DNA of 64,000 nucleotides. It comes from Lycorma delicatula (Eukaryota; Arthropoda; Insecta; Hemiptera; Fulgoridae). A program made the position numbers and the translations under genes. The notes beneath the pieces were generated by a model. It was not told where the DNA came from and searched no databases. It worked only from the letters and a program-made list of their open reading frames with translations. Numbering within the stretch: the first letter of the stretch is position 1; each line of letters begins with the position of its first letter. Positions 23,935 through 35,656 of this stretch are shown in pieces. The stretch lies in assembly GCF_047948215.1 (NCBI RefSeq), contig NC_134462.1, positions 114,341,937-114,405,936 on the forward strand, written 5' to 3'.

Positions 23935-24655
23935 TTAGCGAAGTGATCAGAAAGGAAGATGGCGGTCTTCGTTGAGGGGCCGGGCACCGACTGGTCCAAT
24001 AAAAATGGGTTGTCAGCCGTGCAGGCAGACGGTCGTTATAAAGTCCAACGGGAAGTTCTTTGCTGACCTCCTTAGAAGGGTTAGACAATCTAAAAACGAG
24101 GAAGCGAGGGAGATTCTGTCTGTACGTAACAGGAATGACGAAGAAGTTCAAATCCGCGTAAAAGGCGCCGGCAACACCACCGAGTATCTAAGGGAGACAA
24201 TTAAGAAGAAAGTGGTTGGGATCTTCTGAGGGGGAAGTCTAAAAGGAAATCCTTCATCCATGTGAAAGACTTTGACACCGAGACAACATTTCGTAGTGTA
24301 TTTCAGGCGAGCTCTCGGCGACCAGACCGGTGACGGTCACGTCCCTCAGGCCAGCCTTCGACATCTCCCAGAAGGTGATTGTAGCACTGTCCGTGGTTGC
24401 TGCTCGTAAGCTCCACGACATGGGCAGGATCCGTATCGGGTGGGTCAGCTGCCTTGACCTCAAAAGGGAGGAGAAATCGAAGTGTTTGGGTACTAGAATT
24501 CGGGCTACCTTGCCTTTAAGTGTAAAGACCCGGACAGCTCAGCTCTTTGCTTCATTTGTGGTTAGGTCGGCTCTAAGAGGACCCAATATAAAGAGGGGCA
24601 AAGATGCGTGATTTGCAAAGCTCCTGCCACTGGACTTCTAGCAAACAATGCCCAA
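23935..24655 (+). mobile_element. LINE ORF1 (Gag-like, zinc-knuckle) relic
   Basis: Plus-strand frames at 23972-24229 and 24330-24611 (plus a third frame) resemble the ORF1 nucleic-acid-binding protein of R1/Jockey-type LINEs. VVIKSNGKFFADLLRRVRQ is followed by the VRNRNDEEVQI...TTEYLRETIKKKV segment. Next comes TVTSLRPAFDISQKVIVALS and IRIGWVSCLDLKREEKSKC, the usual lead-in to zinc knuckles. Beyond that, in another frame, cysteine clusters (CKDPDSSALCFICG, then RCVICKAPA) are remnants of CCHC knuckles, with stops. At least two frameshifts are present. No ORF2 follows, so this is a truncated, dead copy. The relatively high GC supports past coding. Confidence 0.72.
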
Positions 24656-26934
24656 AATCCCTCAGATTAATGACGGAAGAAATACAAGAGTGTGGAAGTC
24701 CACCTGAATTTCGCTTGAATTTCGTGTTCATATCAAAGCATCTCTGGGTGCAAGATGAACAAAAAAATAGTAATAACAAAGGTGTCTTTTCATGGAGAGC
24801 CTCCCAAAGGTTCTCCAATGGGTTGGTGAATTCTCGATTAAGTGTTGGGGACAAAAGTTATTAGGAGATCAAAAAGTGTGAATCAACAATATATATAAAA
24901 AACCGAGCTGATTACTGGAAATTGCAAGAGCCCACATGTGTAAATAAACATAACATTTAATTCTTGTAACTTTACCAAAATTTGTGTAGAATACGTATTT
25001 AAAAAAAAGAAATATAATTGGAAATTTTCTATTACATTAACGATTGATTCATAAGTCTGAATATATTTTTATGCAATATTCTATTTAACATTAACGAATA
25101 TTAATATTGTAAATATGTAATTAACGTAAAATAAAATAATCAATAGAAATACAAATTATTAAACAGAAAGTAACATTATAATAAAGACTAAACTGAAATG
25201 AATCATGGTTATAATCATATGAGGTCATGTAATTAAATTACCACATCATTCACTAAACCAAAAAAAAAAAAAATGATTATACATGTGTTAAAAGAAAACT
25301 AAAGAAACTTAAGCACGATTAAAAACACGATTGAATGACAGAGTACGGTTCAATGATCAATTAACTACAACCTAACCGCAGTGCTTTTTTGGAACATAAC
25401 CTGGTAACATGAAGCTTTGATTATTTGTTAAGATATTATAAAAAAGAATAAAAAAAGAAAATAATAACGTTTAAAAAATATTTTCGATCCAAAAGTGCAA
25501 AATAATTCATAGAATAACAGTAACATCTAGATATTAAAATAAAAATTAAGGATAAAGTAAAATTAACAAGATTAATTTAAATAAAACAGATTTTAAAAAA
25601 AATCGTCTCACTTTTAGTGTTCATTTACTTTCCCGTCAGTAGATATATGTTGCAATTACTATGAGTATAACGGGAAAGTATGTCGGTAAAAAAAAAGAAT
25701 TATTGTTTTTTTCTAGGTTTTGTGCCTTAAGGAGATATTTAAAAAAAGCTCTTTAACAAAGAAAATAGATTTAAATAAATTGCAAAAATCCAAAGTAAAA
25801 AAACTCTATTTTTGTCAGGACATTGTGCGTACGTACATATGTATATATGTGTATATATGTATATATATGTATGTACGTATGTTGGTCTATAGTTGATCTT
25901 ATAAATCTACACCCCGTTGATGTATTTTCTTCAAACTTTGTAGACATGTACCTTGGGAGAAAAGTATATATTAAATTTTTCTAAAAATTTAAAAAAGAGG
26001 TGGAGGTGTTTTGGCCGAAATAAAATTTGTAATTTTCATCAGGATACTTCAGCAAATATATTTATCATAAAAGTTAAAAAGTTTTTTTTTTGTCATGATC
26101 ACAAATTACCAAAACATTTTTATTTAACATTCATCCCTTCCCCAAAGTATATCTTTTCCTTTTTTTAGCTATTCTTGCTTCTGAAAAATAGTTGATGGAA
26201 ATTTTTTTATTTATATTTTGTATTTTGTCAATCCTCTTCCAATGGTCTTTGATAAAAAAAAATTATAAAAATTTGTTTAAATATTTAAATTTATCTCGTA
26301 AGTTAAGGTGTATTTGAAATGTAAAAATCTTATATTTTTAAAAACTGTGACTATAATTTCTTGAAAAAAAGTTACCCAAAAATTTTCACCCCTTTTCTAG
26401 AAACTTATAATTTTGTTTATTTAAAATGATGGTCATATCTTTGTATTTTCAAAGAATTTTAAAATATCTTTTTTAAATTTATTATTATCACTTAAGGATT
26501 ATTTTCGTTAAAATTAATTTTACTTGAAAGCTTCCCCTTGAGTATGGAGCCTCCTAAATGAAAAAACCCCTTTTTTTCCAATTTAAAATTAAAATTTGAA
26601 TGCTCAAAACGTACTTTGTTATTCATTTAACAAACACTGACACGTCTGTCGCTAAATGAATTTAACACCTCTTCCCTGATGAGAGAACTGCCAGATTTAA
26701 AAAAATGTTGAAAGAACATTTTTTCAAAAATGTATTTCATAATTTGAATGGCGTAACCAGAAAAGTTATTCAATAAATTGCCAGCTTTTTTGTACATAAC
26801 CTATATATCTTTGTATACAATATTGTTATTGCTAAAAAAAGTACAGAAAAGAATTGGTCATTAGAAAATATACCGATGTTTTCAATTACTCTATTAACAA
26901 CTTTAATTAATCTGAAGTTGCTGTATGAAATATA

Positions 26935-26938
<4 letters not shown>
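24656..26938. other. AT-rich anonymous DNA
   Basis: No gene recognised. A simple (TA/TG/GTAC) mixture lies at about 25828-25882, followed by an old repeat-like text (aaatctacaccccgttgatg). The frame at 25953-26168 is low-complexity. Confidence 0.45.

Positions 26939-27017
<79 letters not shown>
26939..27017. repeat. (TA)n microsatellite, about 79 bp
   Basis: Uninterrupted TA dinucleotide run. The tyrosine/isoleucine open frame over it on the minus strand is an artefact. Confidence 0.95.
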
Positions 27018-27020
<3 letters not shown>

Positions 27021-27124
27021 AATGTATGGCGAGCCTTATATAATTTTTCAATAGTAAAACAATTTTTTTTTTTTGTTGTTTATTTCCCTAATGTGTAGTT
27101 GCAATCTATTCAAGTAGTGAATAA

Positions 27125-27400
27125 GCAACCCCCCCCCACGATCAAATGAAATGAGGATGATATAAAGACATACTAAATGAGATGTAATCTTGTACAGACT
27201 CAAGCCACTCCTAAGACGTGTGGTTAATCGAACCTCAACCACCACAGTACACAGGTATCCACTGTCTATTATTCAAATTCGTATAAAAGTAACTAACATT
27301 TACTAGGATTTGACCCTCAGAACTTGCGAGGTCGAAAATCACCTATTAAACAACGATTAACTGACGATGCGTTAATCGCTAAATCAGCCCGTTGGGCTAA
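27125..27400 (-). repeat. tRNA-derived SINE, copy 3 (diverged)
   Basis: Same order of blocks as the 18.6 kb copy on the minus strand. It has a GCTGATTTAGCGATTAACGC A-box region and a B-box decayed to GGTCAAATCC near 27303-27313. The body follows (complement of 'caggtatccactgtctatta' and 'tgtggttaatcgaacctcaa'). A run of nine C at about 27129-27137 marks the tail end. Confidence 0.7.
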
Positions 27401-27534
27401 TGGTTAGTTAAACATAGAAAAATAAAATTTATCACATGCTATTTTTCGATGTGAAACTACTGTTAAGACCCAGGTATTTAAATTAGGTTATTTATTTTAG
27501 TTATTTCATTTTTAAATAGTTTTTATAAATGTTC

Positions 27535-27780
27535 AGTTTTTTGTGACTCCTTTTTAAACGAGGAACTTTAAATTTTATTTAAAGAAAGACCTTTAATTTT
27601 TAAAAAGTGCTTCGGACAGCTGCACTCTGCGACTAATACAGCTCGTAGCAACTCACTCTCCTCCATCCACCGCACCAGAATAGTTAAGTCTAGTATTAGC
27701 CATCAAAGACTCAACATGTATTTAACAGTCATTTATAATTAATTTATAACAACATTACATAAATGAAGCATAATTCTGAG
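27535..27780 (+). repeat. Dispersed repeat D, copy 1 (part)
   Basis: Matches 48744-48918 over about 160 bases: 'gaggaactttaaattttatt', then 'acagctgcactc' and 'ctccatccac', then 'accagaatagt'. It is followed by the Helitron-like element at 27781; a second matching block lies beyond it in inverted orientation (28571-28631). Function and class unknown. Confidence 0.6.
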
Positions 27781-28505
27781 TCTATATAAATAAAAATGTA
27801 AATGTTCGTTTATTTAAAATCTTATGTCTCCGAAAGTTCTTCACCAATTGCTTTAAAATTTTGACAACGTTGCATTCGAATACGTACGAGTTTTTATATA
27901 CCTATTTATATACCTAAGATGTCACACCTGTGATAGGTAAATATATATGTTTTTTTTTAAAAACAGGGTAATCTGTTGGACGCAAAAGCCACACACGCTA
28001 TACTAAATATTTTACGATTACATATCAGTGTTTCAGATATGTGTGTCAGCTACAGATTAAAAAACTACTGGTCCGATTTACGTGAGGGGAGAAAGGGAAA
28101 GTGGGAAAAGTCGGAAAATGGGAAAATCGAAAAAGGTAAAAGGGAAGAAGAGGAAAAGGGGAAAATTAAAAACGGGAAAAGAACATTGAAAGTTGAAAGG
28201 GGAAAGAGGAGGCGGGAATGGGAAACAACGGAAAAAGAAACTGGGGAAAGGGAAAGGAAATGAAGAGGAAAGGGGGAACATTGGGGAAAGGGAATATGAT
28301 AAATAAAAATGGGAAAAGGGAAAATGGAGAAAGAAGAGGGGAAAAAGGAAAGGGAAAAGGGTAAAACAAAAAGGTTAAATTTTGTGAAGTTCCGTAATGT
28401 TCATTTTGTTAATGTTTTATCAAACTTTCAATTGTATTTATTTAATCTATATATATATATAAATGCTCTAATCTAGCAATAGCGAAGCACTGCCGGGTCT
28501 GCTAG
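27781..28505 (+). mobile_element. Helitron-like non-autonomous element (TC...CTAG)
   Basis: Starts TCTATATAAATAAAAATG and ends ...GCGAAGCACTGCCGGGTCTGCTAG followed by T. This resembles the TC start and CTRR end, preceded by a GCGAAGC-x-GGGT motif, seen in many arthropod Helitron-derived repeats. CTAGCA/TGCTAG forms a terminal inverted pair over the last about 33 bases. It contains a purine-rich tract and no Rep/helicase. The left neighbour base is G rather than the expected A, which lowers certainty. Confidence 0.55.
28083..28372 (+). repeat. Purine-rich (GGGAAA)n-like tract
   Basis: About 290 bases almost entirely of A and G on the plus strand, in degenerate GGGAAAA/GGAAAG units. It lies inside the Helitron-like element. 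Open frames over it (lysine/glutamate-rich, or proline/phenylalanine-rich on the other strand) are low-complexity artefacts. Confidence 0.9.
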
Positions 28506-28570
28506 TATTATAATGAAAATAATTCGGGATATAATCAAAACAGACATAAAAGAATAAAATACTAGAATAC

Positions 28571-28631
28571 CTAGAATAATTTTAACCCGACAAAGGTATT
28601 AAACCAAGGCGGCAAATTATTCGACAACTAC
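28571..28631 (-). repeat. Dispersed repeat D, inverted block
   Basis: The reverse complement reads gtcgaataatttgccgcctt and matches 49010-49070, which in the other copy lies downstream of the 48744-48918 block in the same orientation. Here the block is inverted relative to 27535-27690. Confidence 0.6.
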
Positions 28632-28837
28632 CATAAGTACCAAAGGAGAGCGACTCAAAGGTTTGAAGTGGAAAGAATAGGAATGTAACATATAATTTTA
28701 AAGAGCATTAAGAATAAAAATGTCGACGTAAAAACTTCAAGGTATAATAACTGTAACCAAATTTCCGCCCATTTAATATTTTTCTCGGCTAGTTTAGAAT
28801 TCAAAAAAGTAGATAAGTTTAAGATAGTTAAGTTTAG

Positions 28838-28995
28838 TTAATGACAGCCACTGGTGGCCCGAGAAGAAAACGGGTCTACTGGTGAATGGATAGAATAGCG
28901 GCACTAACGGCAGAAATCGTGAGTGCCAGACGACAACTTCAACGATCGAGAAGACGACTGAACGCTAAAGATCCCCGCCTGGCAAGGCAGCTTTA
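28838..28995 (+). mobile_element. LINE fragment, endonuclease-RT linker
   Basis: The plus strand encodes GPRRKRVYW, a stop, then MDRIAALTAEIVSARRQLQR SRRRLN. This resembles the W-W-x-x-x-I-A-x-L-R linker between the AP endonuclease and reverse transcriptase of R1/Jockey-type LINEs. One of the paired tryptophans is a TGA. Only about 50 residues survive, with no RT after them. Confidence 0.6.
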
Positions 28996-30535
28996 ATTTA
29001 AAATTTAATTTAGTAAACTTATAACTAAGTTTACTAAGTTAAATTATTTTTAGTATGCCACTGTTGGACATATATTTAAAAAAGTAGTGAATAAACAATT
29101 AACGGCCGAAATTTTAGTTAGGATTGTTGTAGTAGCGCAATATGTTTTAGGCAACTTTTTTGGTTTTGTTTTCAATGCTGTTTAAAAATTTATATCCCAA
29201 CTCTTCCCTTTCCATTTAACATGTTTGAGTTACCTCTCCCCCTCCTCAATGAAGCTTTGAAATGTGTGGTTTTTTTATATAGAAAAATAGATAGTTTCGA
29301 GATAGGATCATTTGTAAAATTTAATTTTTTTGCTTTTTAACTTTAGAAAATTTATTTAAGCGTAGAAATATTTGTTAAAAACATTCTATGGAGAATACGT
29401 ACAGTCTCTTCTTAACTATAGCATGTACAGGAACTACAAAATTATTGGAAAACAAGAATAACTTGATTTTAATTACTGTAATAATAATAAAAAATTAAGA
29501 GATAACAACATTTCGAACGAATAAGCGCACCGACCGTTATATTAAGAGGTCCTGAATTACGACTGGGTAATAATTTCTCATCTCTCACTAATATTATTAG
29601 TTAATCGAAATTCTATGTATAAATAAGATTTTAACAAAGAGATTTATTTATTTTTACCTACCTTTAGAAATAACTAATAGGGGTGATATATATTTTTAAA
29701 TTACCAAATAACAAGAAAAACGAACGCCTGGAAATACGAAACGGTTTCATAAAAATTAGATTATCTTTAATGTTAAAATTATTCAGCTATTATAAAGATG
29801 TCGCTTGTTCAATATTAAAACTTCTTACTTATATCAGGGAAAAGATTGGAATAAATTTGTCTATTGTAAACGTTAAATTGTATAAAAGTCCTATTTACGT
29901 AAATGATCTATTTTAGCCAAATTTATTATAAGTGTAGATATCTAAATTTCTACTTCACTGTATATTAATTTTTTAGATTTTCAAAAATAGTTACTTCACT
30001 TTTGCCGAACGAAAATCATTTCTGATTGTAATTACGTATTTATTTATGGGCTTGAATTTGATATGCAGTCTACTGTAGAAGAAACAATAAAATGACAATT
30101 ATTTACATTAAATGATATAATTTTACTAAATTTGATAAAACTGTGAATGTTAGAACACGAAAGTATATTGTTCGATCAAAATAATAATATTGTAATAGAT
30201 TTACAATGACATGTACAGGTATGTCAGTGAAATTAAAATAGATAAAAAATATTATTTGTCAATAATATGTTATTATGTAACGTACTTATAAATTTATAAG
30301 TACATTTATAAAATGTTAACATAACATTTAATCTCTATTACATTCCCACTTTAAGTAATTTACAAATACTGATAATAATAAAAAAAAGTGTTTTGAGGTT
30401 TTCAGTGATACACTTTCTACACTGCTGATACTGTATTTTCACTATTAGATAAAATAAATAATAATATAATATTAAATATGTATTGCTTAAATGTGACTAA
30501 TTTATCATAAAAAAATTAAATATTTATTTTATATA
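28996..30535. other. AT-rich anonymous DNA
   Basis: No gene recognised. The frame at 29683-29916 lacks motifs and splice support. Confidence 0.5.
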
Positions 30536-31040
30536 CATATATATAAACACACACACAGAGAGTGTCCTTTAAAAGAGAGGTCAAACTCTATAAAGAGATT
30601 CTACTTAAAATACTTAATATTTTTTTCTGTCCGTCATGCGTTTAAAAAAAAAAAAAATTATTTTTCGAGAACGGTTAGAGATAATGCTATAAAATTTTGT
30701 ACTTCATTTTAAACTAACAATTTTTAATAGGAAAAAAAAGAACGATAATCTTCGTTGACAAATTTAAAAATGGCGGTCGTTTCAATTTTTCAATCTTAAA
30801 TATCTTAGGAATTATTAGAAATATAAAAAATTGTATTGTATTATAAATATTAAGAAACATTTTTTTGTGAACAAAACGACACCCTTAGTCGTAAAAATCC
30901 GACGGCAAACAACAGAGTTATTGCAAAACGTAAGCCAAATTGATATGTCGGCCATCTTGTTTTTTTATTATCATAACTCTCTTGATAACTAAATCAAGTT
31001 TTCTGATTAAAATTGCTAATTTTAGCAATTTTAATCAGAA
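30536..31040. repeat. Possible mobile-element remnant ending in a 40-bp palindrome
   Basis: Text such as 'aaaaatggcggtcg' and 'ggccatcttg' resembles the arm text of the fold-back element at 17 kb. At 31001-31040 there is a near-perfect palindrome (TTCTGATTAAAATTGCTAA, centre TT-like, then its complement): 19 paired bases with two unpaired central bases. No coding frame. Confidence 0.45.
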
Positions 31041-32176
31041 ACCACGATAATTTGTGATCTTTGATTATGTATATATTGCATTTTTGTGATTTGGTATTTA
31101 GTCTTAAAATTAAACAAACTTATTGATATTGTAATCACTTTAAAGTTAATTATATATGTTGCTAAAATTGTTAGTGCTATTTTCTTGATGACTGTAATTA
31201 TAACCATTCATCGACCACATCTTACACTTGCAATTCAATTAACCTTAATATTAAAAATACGTACACATGACTATGGAAGTACACACGTATGTAGTATGTA
31301 TGTATACATATTATAAACATATACTCGTGTATATATATATATATATCTCGTGCATAATAATTAATAAAGGTTTCTCATCTTATTACTTGTCTTTTTCCTG
31401 GTAATCAAAGATGAAATTATATTTGTTGTATAATTATTATTCTTTCATTAATGGAGCTATTAAATTTTTGTTGAAGGACATAATAACAAAATTCGCATTT
31501 CATTTGAACGATAAAACGGTAGAGAAAGAGTATCGGACGTCACCGAGAACAGAATCATTATTCATTATATGTATGATTACATTATAGTACATTGTGGAAA
31601 TTTATAATTTTTAAACAAAATTCTAGTCCCCACTTGCCCCTCAGAGTAAACTTTTGAAAAATGATGAAACATGTTTGAATTTGTTTTTAAAGCAGAGTAT
31701 AAATACAATTTTTCATGTGTAATATTTTTGGTTCTCCAGATGTGGAATTTTTATTAAATGTTTTGCCCTCCTTTTCATCCTATTATAACCAGCATTCTCC
31801 AAAATCCTTTCTTAGAGTGGATATCTACGTTGCAAGAACAATTTACCCTCCAAAACTGACCAACCTACGTTAAGCGCTTTTAACTGTGCGTTGATAAATC
31901 AGTCAGTCAGTCGGGACACTACGTTTATACATTTTTCTAGCACAAAATTTCTAATTATCAGTGCATTACGTAACAAAAACTTAGTAAATTATTATTATTA
32001 GTATATACTTAGTATATAAGTATTATTACTTATATACCTTCAAGTAAAACCTGAAATTTAATATCCGGTAGTCTTTTTCGAATACATATATCAGACAAAT
32101 TTATAATTTTCATTTTAACTATAAATAATAGTTTGATTAAAATAATCGAAAATTAGTATTATCAAAAACGTAAAAG

Positions 32177-32178
<2 letters not shown>
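31041..32178. other. AT-rich anonymous DNA
   Basis: No gene recognised. A short (TA)n run lies at about 31330-31347. Confidence 0.5.

Positions 32179-32232
<54 letters not shown>
32179..32232. repeat. (TA)n microsatellite
   Basis: Uninterrupted run of about 54 bases, 35 bases before an ACT copy. Confidence 0.95.
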
Positions 32233-32233
<1 letters not shown>

Positions 32234-32265
32234 TCCTTTTACGTTCATCATCATCATAAAAAAAA

Positions 32266-33256
32266 ATTGTTGTGGATACCACATGACTTCCTTGTACGCC
32301 TATCTTTACATATACACAATTTTTGCTGCAGTTCACTTAAACTTATTTAATGTGAAAGTAAGATACGATCCTCAAATTCTTTAATAAAGTAGATAGTTAC
32401 ACCATTATATTGTGGTGGACACCACATTGCACACATTTTTTTTTATGTTTATATTAGTTAGCATTTTAGATTAGTTTATATATTAATTTTGTTTCACATC
32501 GCTCAAGTAGTTATGTGGTCTAAGTAAGAACTTGTCGGATCTGTAACCAAGCACACATCGGATTAAATCCGACTTCGTATACATATATATATATTTTTTT
32601 TAACTTTTTCCTTTTAGTTTAAATATATTGATTTATTAATAAATAATTATTAACGTCTGTAAAAAAAAACGTTTTAATTAAAATGAAAAAATATATAAAT
32701 TTATTTCACTAATAACTTCTGATTTTATTATATTTTTTTTCAATCGGAGGTTAATCATTATTGATAAATCAATATATTTAAATTAAAAAAAAAAGTTAAA
32801 AATAGGAGATGAAGTCGGATTTAAACCAATCTGCCTTCCCCTTGTAAGATCCAAATATTTCATTAATAAAAATTTTAGGCTATAACTCTGGAACCAATGA
32901 AAATAAGTGCCACTTATTACATATCGTTGAAAAGTTCTCAATGAGGGCTTATTACTGCAGTTAAGAAAGAGTCCAACATGCAAATATCTTGTTTTTGGTC
33001 TTTTTTGGACACTTTTGCTCCAGTAGATTGCAATCAAAAGAGGAGGTACATAACTAGATGGTACAACAGTCCTAAATACAAAATTTCAACATTATACGGG
33101 TATCGTTTTTGAGTTATGCGAGTACGTACAGACGTCACGCCAAAAGTAGACAAAATGTATTCAGGGATGTTCAAAATGGATATTTCCGTTGAAATGTGAA
33201 AACCGAAATTTTACGTGATCGCAGTACCTTCCTTTACTTCGTACAAGAAAGTAAAA
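32266..33256 (-). repeat. ACT repeat, long form
   Basis: Minus-oriented. TGTGGATACCACATG hairpin then ACTTCCTTGTACG at 32286-32298. The other end is TTTACTTCGTACAAGAAAGT to 33252, followed by A-rich flank. It contains the 'attctttaataaagtag' block, a second TGTGGTGGACACCACA hairpin near 32410, and a tRNA-like segment (ggtctaagtaagaacttg ... atcggattaaatccgac, about 32518-32572). An inverted copy of the tRNA-like region and its AT flank follows (aagtcggatttaaaccaatc, near 32812). It therefore holds an internal palindrome centred near 32690. Confidence 0.82.
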
Positions 33257-33390
33257 ATAGAAAAGTAGGTATATTTCTTGAAAATTTATAAGGCTTATAA
33301 AGTGAACATAACATTTATCAGAATTAATTTTACTAGCTTACTATAATTAATAAAAAAATACATCACATATTCATGCGATATATTTGTGCT

Positions 33391-33430
33391 ATATATATGT
33401 GTATGTGTGTGTGTGTATATATATATATAT

Positions 33431-33483
<53 letters not shown>

Positions 33484-33490
33484 CACGTGT
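33391..33490. repeat. Compound (TG)n(TA)n(CA)n(TA)n microsatellite
   Basis: TG repeats, TA repeats, then about 28 bases of CA, then TA again. The TG and CA blocks are complementary across the TA centre, so this can form a hairpin or cruciform. Confidence 0.9.
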
Positions 33491-33539
33491 GCTTGCATGC
33501 CCATGTGTACGTATGTATCAAGGATAATTGAATCGCTGG

Positions 33540-33745
33540 TGTAAGCTGTAAGTTGAAAAGGGCTGAGTTGCCGGCAACCAGCTTCACAACATATAACGTT
33601 GTATGGCTTCCTTACGGACCGTCGAGCACTACGCTAACCCCTCCGATAGAAAGTTTTTCTTCTGTTCTCTACTTAGCCGGGCCCAATTTTCCGATTGACC
33701 GGCTCAATACCACTCAATATCATATCGGTTGGGACCGGTAAACAT
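33540..33745. other. GC-richer unidentified patch
   Basis: About 200 bases with balanced composition and an open plus-strand frame (33553-33741), but no recognised motif and no clear AG/GT splice frame. Could be a mobile-element fragment. Confidence 0.3.
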
Positions 33746-34077
33746 TTTACAAAAGATCTATCCAAACTCAACTAAAAAAAAAAAAAAAAAATTATATTAA
33801 CATCAGACTCTGTGTGAACTTTACGATTTAACAAATAATAAAAGGATTTACTTTTTTATATACAGCAACCTAACTAAAAATCAATCAATCATCGTGTTTA
33901 AACTGGAAAAAAAGATTTTAGTTTACTTCCACTATTTATTGATTATAAACATAAAAATTATTAAACAGTTATAGAAATATAACTGTAGTCATAAATTGTT
34001 ATAAAAATACAGTTTTTAATTTAATTAAAAAAAAATCATTCGTACCGTTGGCTAGGTAAACTTTCATAAATATATTT

Positions 34078-34675
34078 ATTTACTCCTTGTAAGAAGTAAA
34101 GGAAATATTGTGATCGCGAAACAACGGTTTTCAGATTTAAACGGAAATATCCATTTTGATCATGCCTGAATCCATTTTGACTAGTGACGGCGTGACGTCT
34201 GTATGTACATATATACCTCGCATAATTCAAAAATGATGTTGAAATTTTGGATTTAGAATTGTTGCAACACCTAGCTGTGCACCTCCCCTTTTGATTGCAA
34301 TTGACTTAACCAAAAGTGTCCAAAAAAAGCCCAATATCGAAAAACACTTGGACGTTGGACTTTTACTTAACTGTAGTAATAAGCCCTCATTGAGAGCTTT
34401 TTAAGAATATGTCATAAATGGTACTTATTTTCATTGGTTCCAGAGTAATGGTCAAGTGAAATTTTAATTAATGAAATATTTGGATCTTACAAGGGGAAGG
34501 CACATCGATTCGAATTAGACTTCATCTCTTTTATTTTTTTTTAATTTAAATATATTGATTTATCAATAATTAATAACCTCTGATTGTAAACAAAATTTTT
34601 ACGATAAATAATAATTCAATAATAACAATAAAAAAAAAAAATATATTAAAAATAAAAAATATGCTTATTGTTTTT
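34078..34675 (+). repeat. ACT repeat, right end truncated
   Basis: Starts TACTCCTTGTAAGAAGTAAA at 34081 and keeps the landmark blocks (aacggaaatatccattttga; gttgcaacacctagctgtgc; ggttccagagt; acatcgattcgaattagac near 34501). It fades in an A-rich run near 34640 without the GTACAAGGAAGT end. Confidence 0.8.
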
Positions 34676-35036
34676 TAATTGAGTATTCTCCAAAGTACAC
34701 GTAAGGGGAAAGAATTATGTTTACGTTGAAAGGAATGCAGATAAATATATTATTTTTTTTAAATTGGAATTAATTAAAAAATTTATCGAAACAGTAATAT
34801 TTTTTCTGAAAAATAGAATATTCTAATTGCAAAAATTGACGGACAGAGCTTTTTAAACGGTTCGATATATTAAAAATGTCATCGGAAGAATATTGTATTT
34901 CTGTTTAGCTAAAATAGTGTTCTTTCATTTTATTTTTAGTTCGTTCTCTGAAGCTGAAGTATTGTTTTTGGTTTACACTAAAATGATTCTGTTGTCTAGT
35001 TTAATAGAGGTGAAATCAGAGAATATCTAGATGATA

Positions 35037-35110
35037 AAATCTAATGTGAACATTACATGACTTACTTGTACGCCTATTAAATTACATATATTTTTTATTA
35101 CATTTTTATA

Positions 35111-35142
<32 letters not shown>

Positions 35143-35656
35143 ATTGAATTATTTATATTGTAAAAGGTTTCTACAATCACGGGTTAAGAAATCAATATAT
35201 TTAAATTAAAAATAGTTAAAAAGAATAAGGAATGAAGTCGGATTTTCACCGATCTGACTTCCCGTTATAAGATCCAAATATTTCATTAATTAAAATTTAA
35301 TTTGGCTACAACTCTGGAACCAATGAACGTAAGTACCATTTATGTATATCGTTGAAAAGCTCTCATTGAGAGCTTATTACTGCAGTTAAGAAAAAGTCAA
35401 AAATTCAAATGTTTTGGGATTTTGAGTTTGTTTTGTACACTTTTGGTCCAGTCGATTGCAGCAAAATTTCAACATTCTACGGCTAATCGTTTTTCAGTTA
35501 TGCGAGATACATACGTACTTAGGTACCTACAGACGTCACGCCGAAACTGGTCAAAATGGATTCAAGGATGGTCAAAATGGATATTTCCGTTGAAATCTGA
35601 AGACCGTTTTTTTTCGCGATCACAATATTTCCTTTACATCGTACAAGGAAGTAATA
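35037..35656 (-). repeat. ACT repeat, short form
   Basis: Minus-oriented. It starts with CTAATGTGAACATTACATG then ACTTACTTGTACG at 35060 and ends with TTTACATCGTACAAGGAAGT at 35652. It contains 'aagtcggattttcaccgatc', 'ctctggaaccaatgaa' and 'attgcagcaaaatttcaaca'. The open frame at 35422-35730 lies inside the repeat and is not a gene. Confidence 0.82.

Noticed and set aside
26770..27051. Tyrosine/isoleucine repeat open frame
   Set aside because: Translation of a (TA)n microsatellite.
27976..28369. Lysine/glutamate-rich frame and its proline/phenylalanine-rich reverse
   Set aside because: Translation of a low-complexity purine tract in a mobile element.
33363..33587. Open frame over the microsatellite
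   Set aside because: Dinucleotide-repeat translation.
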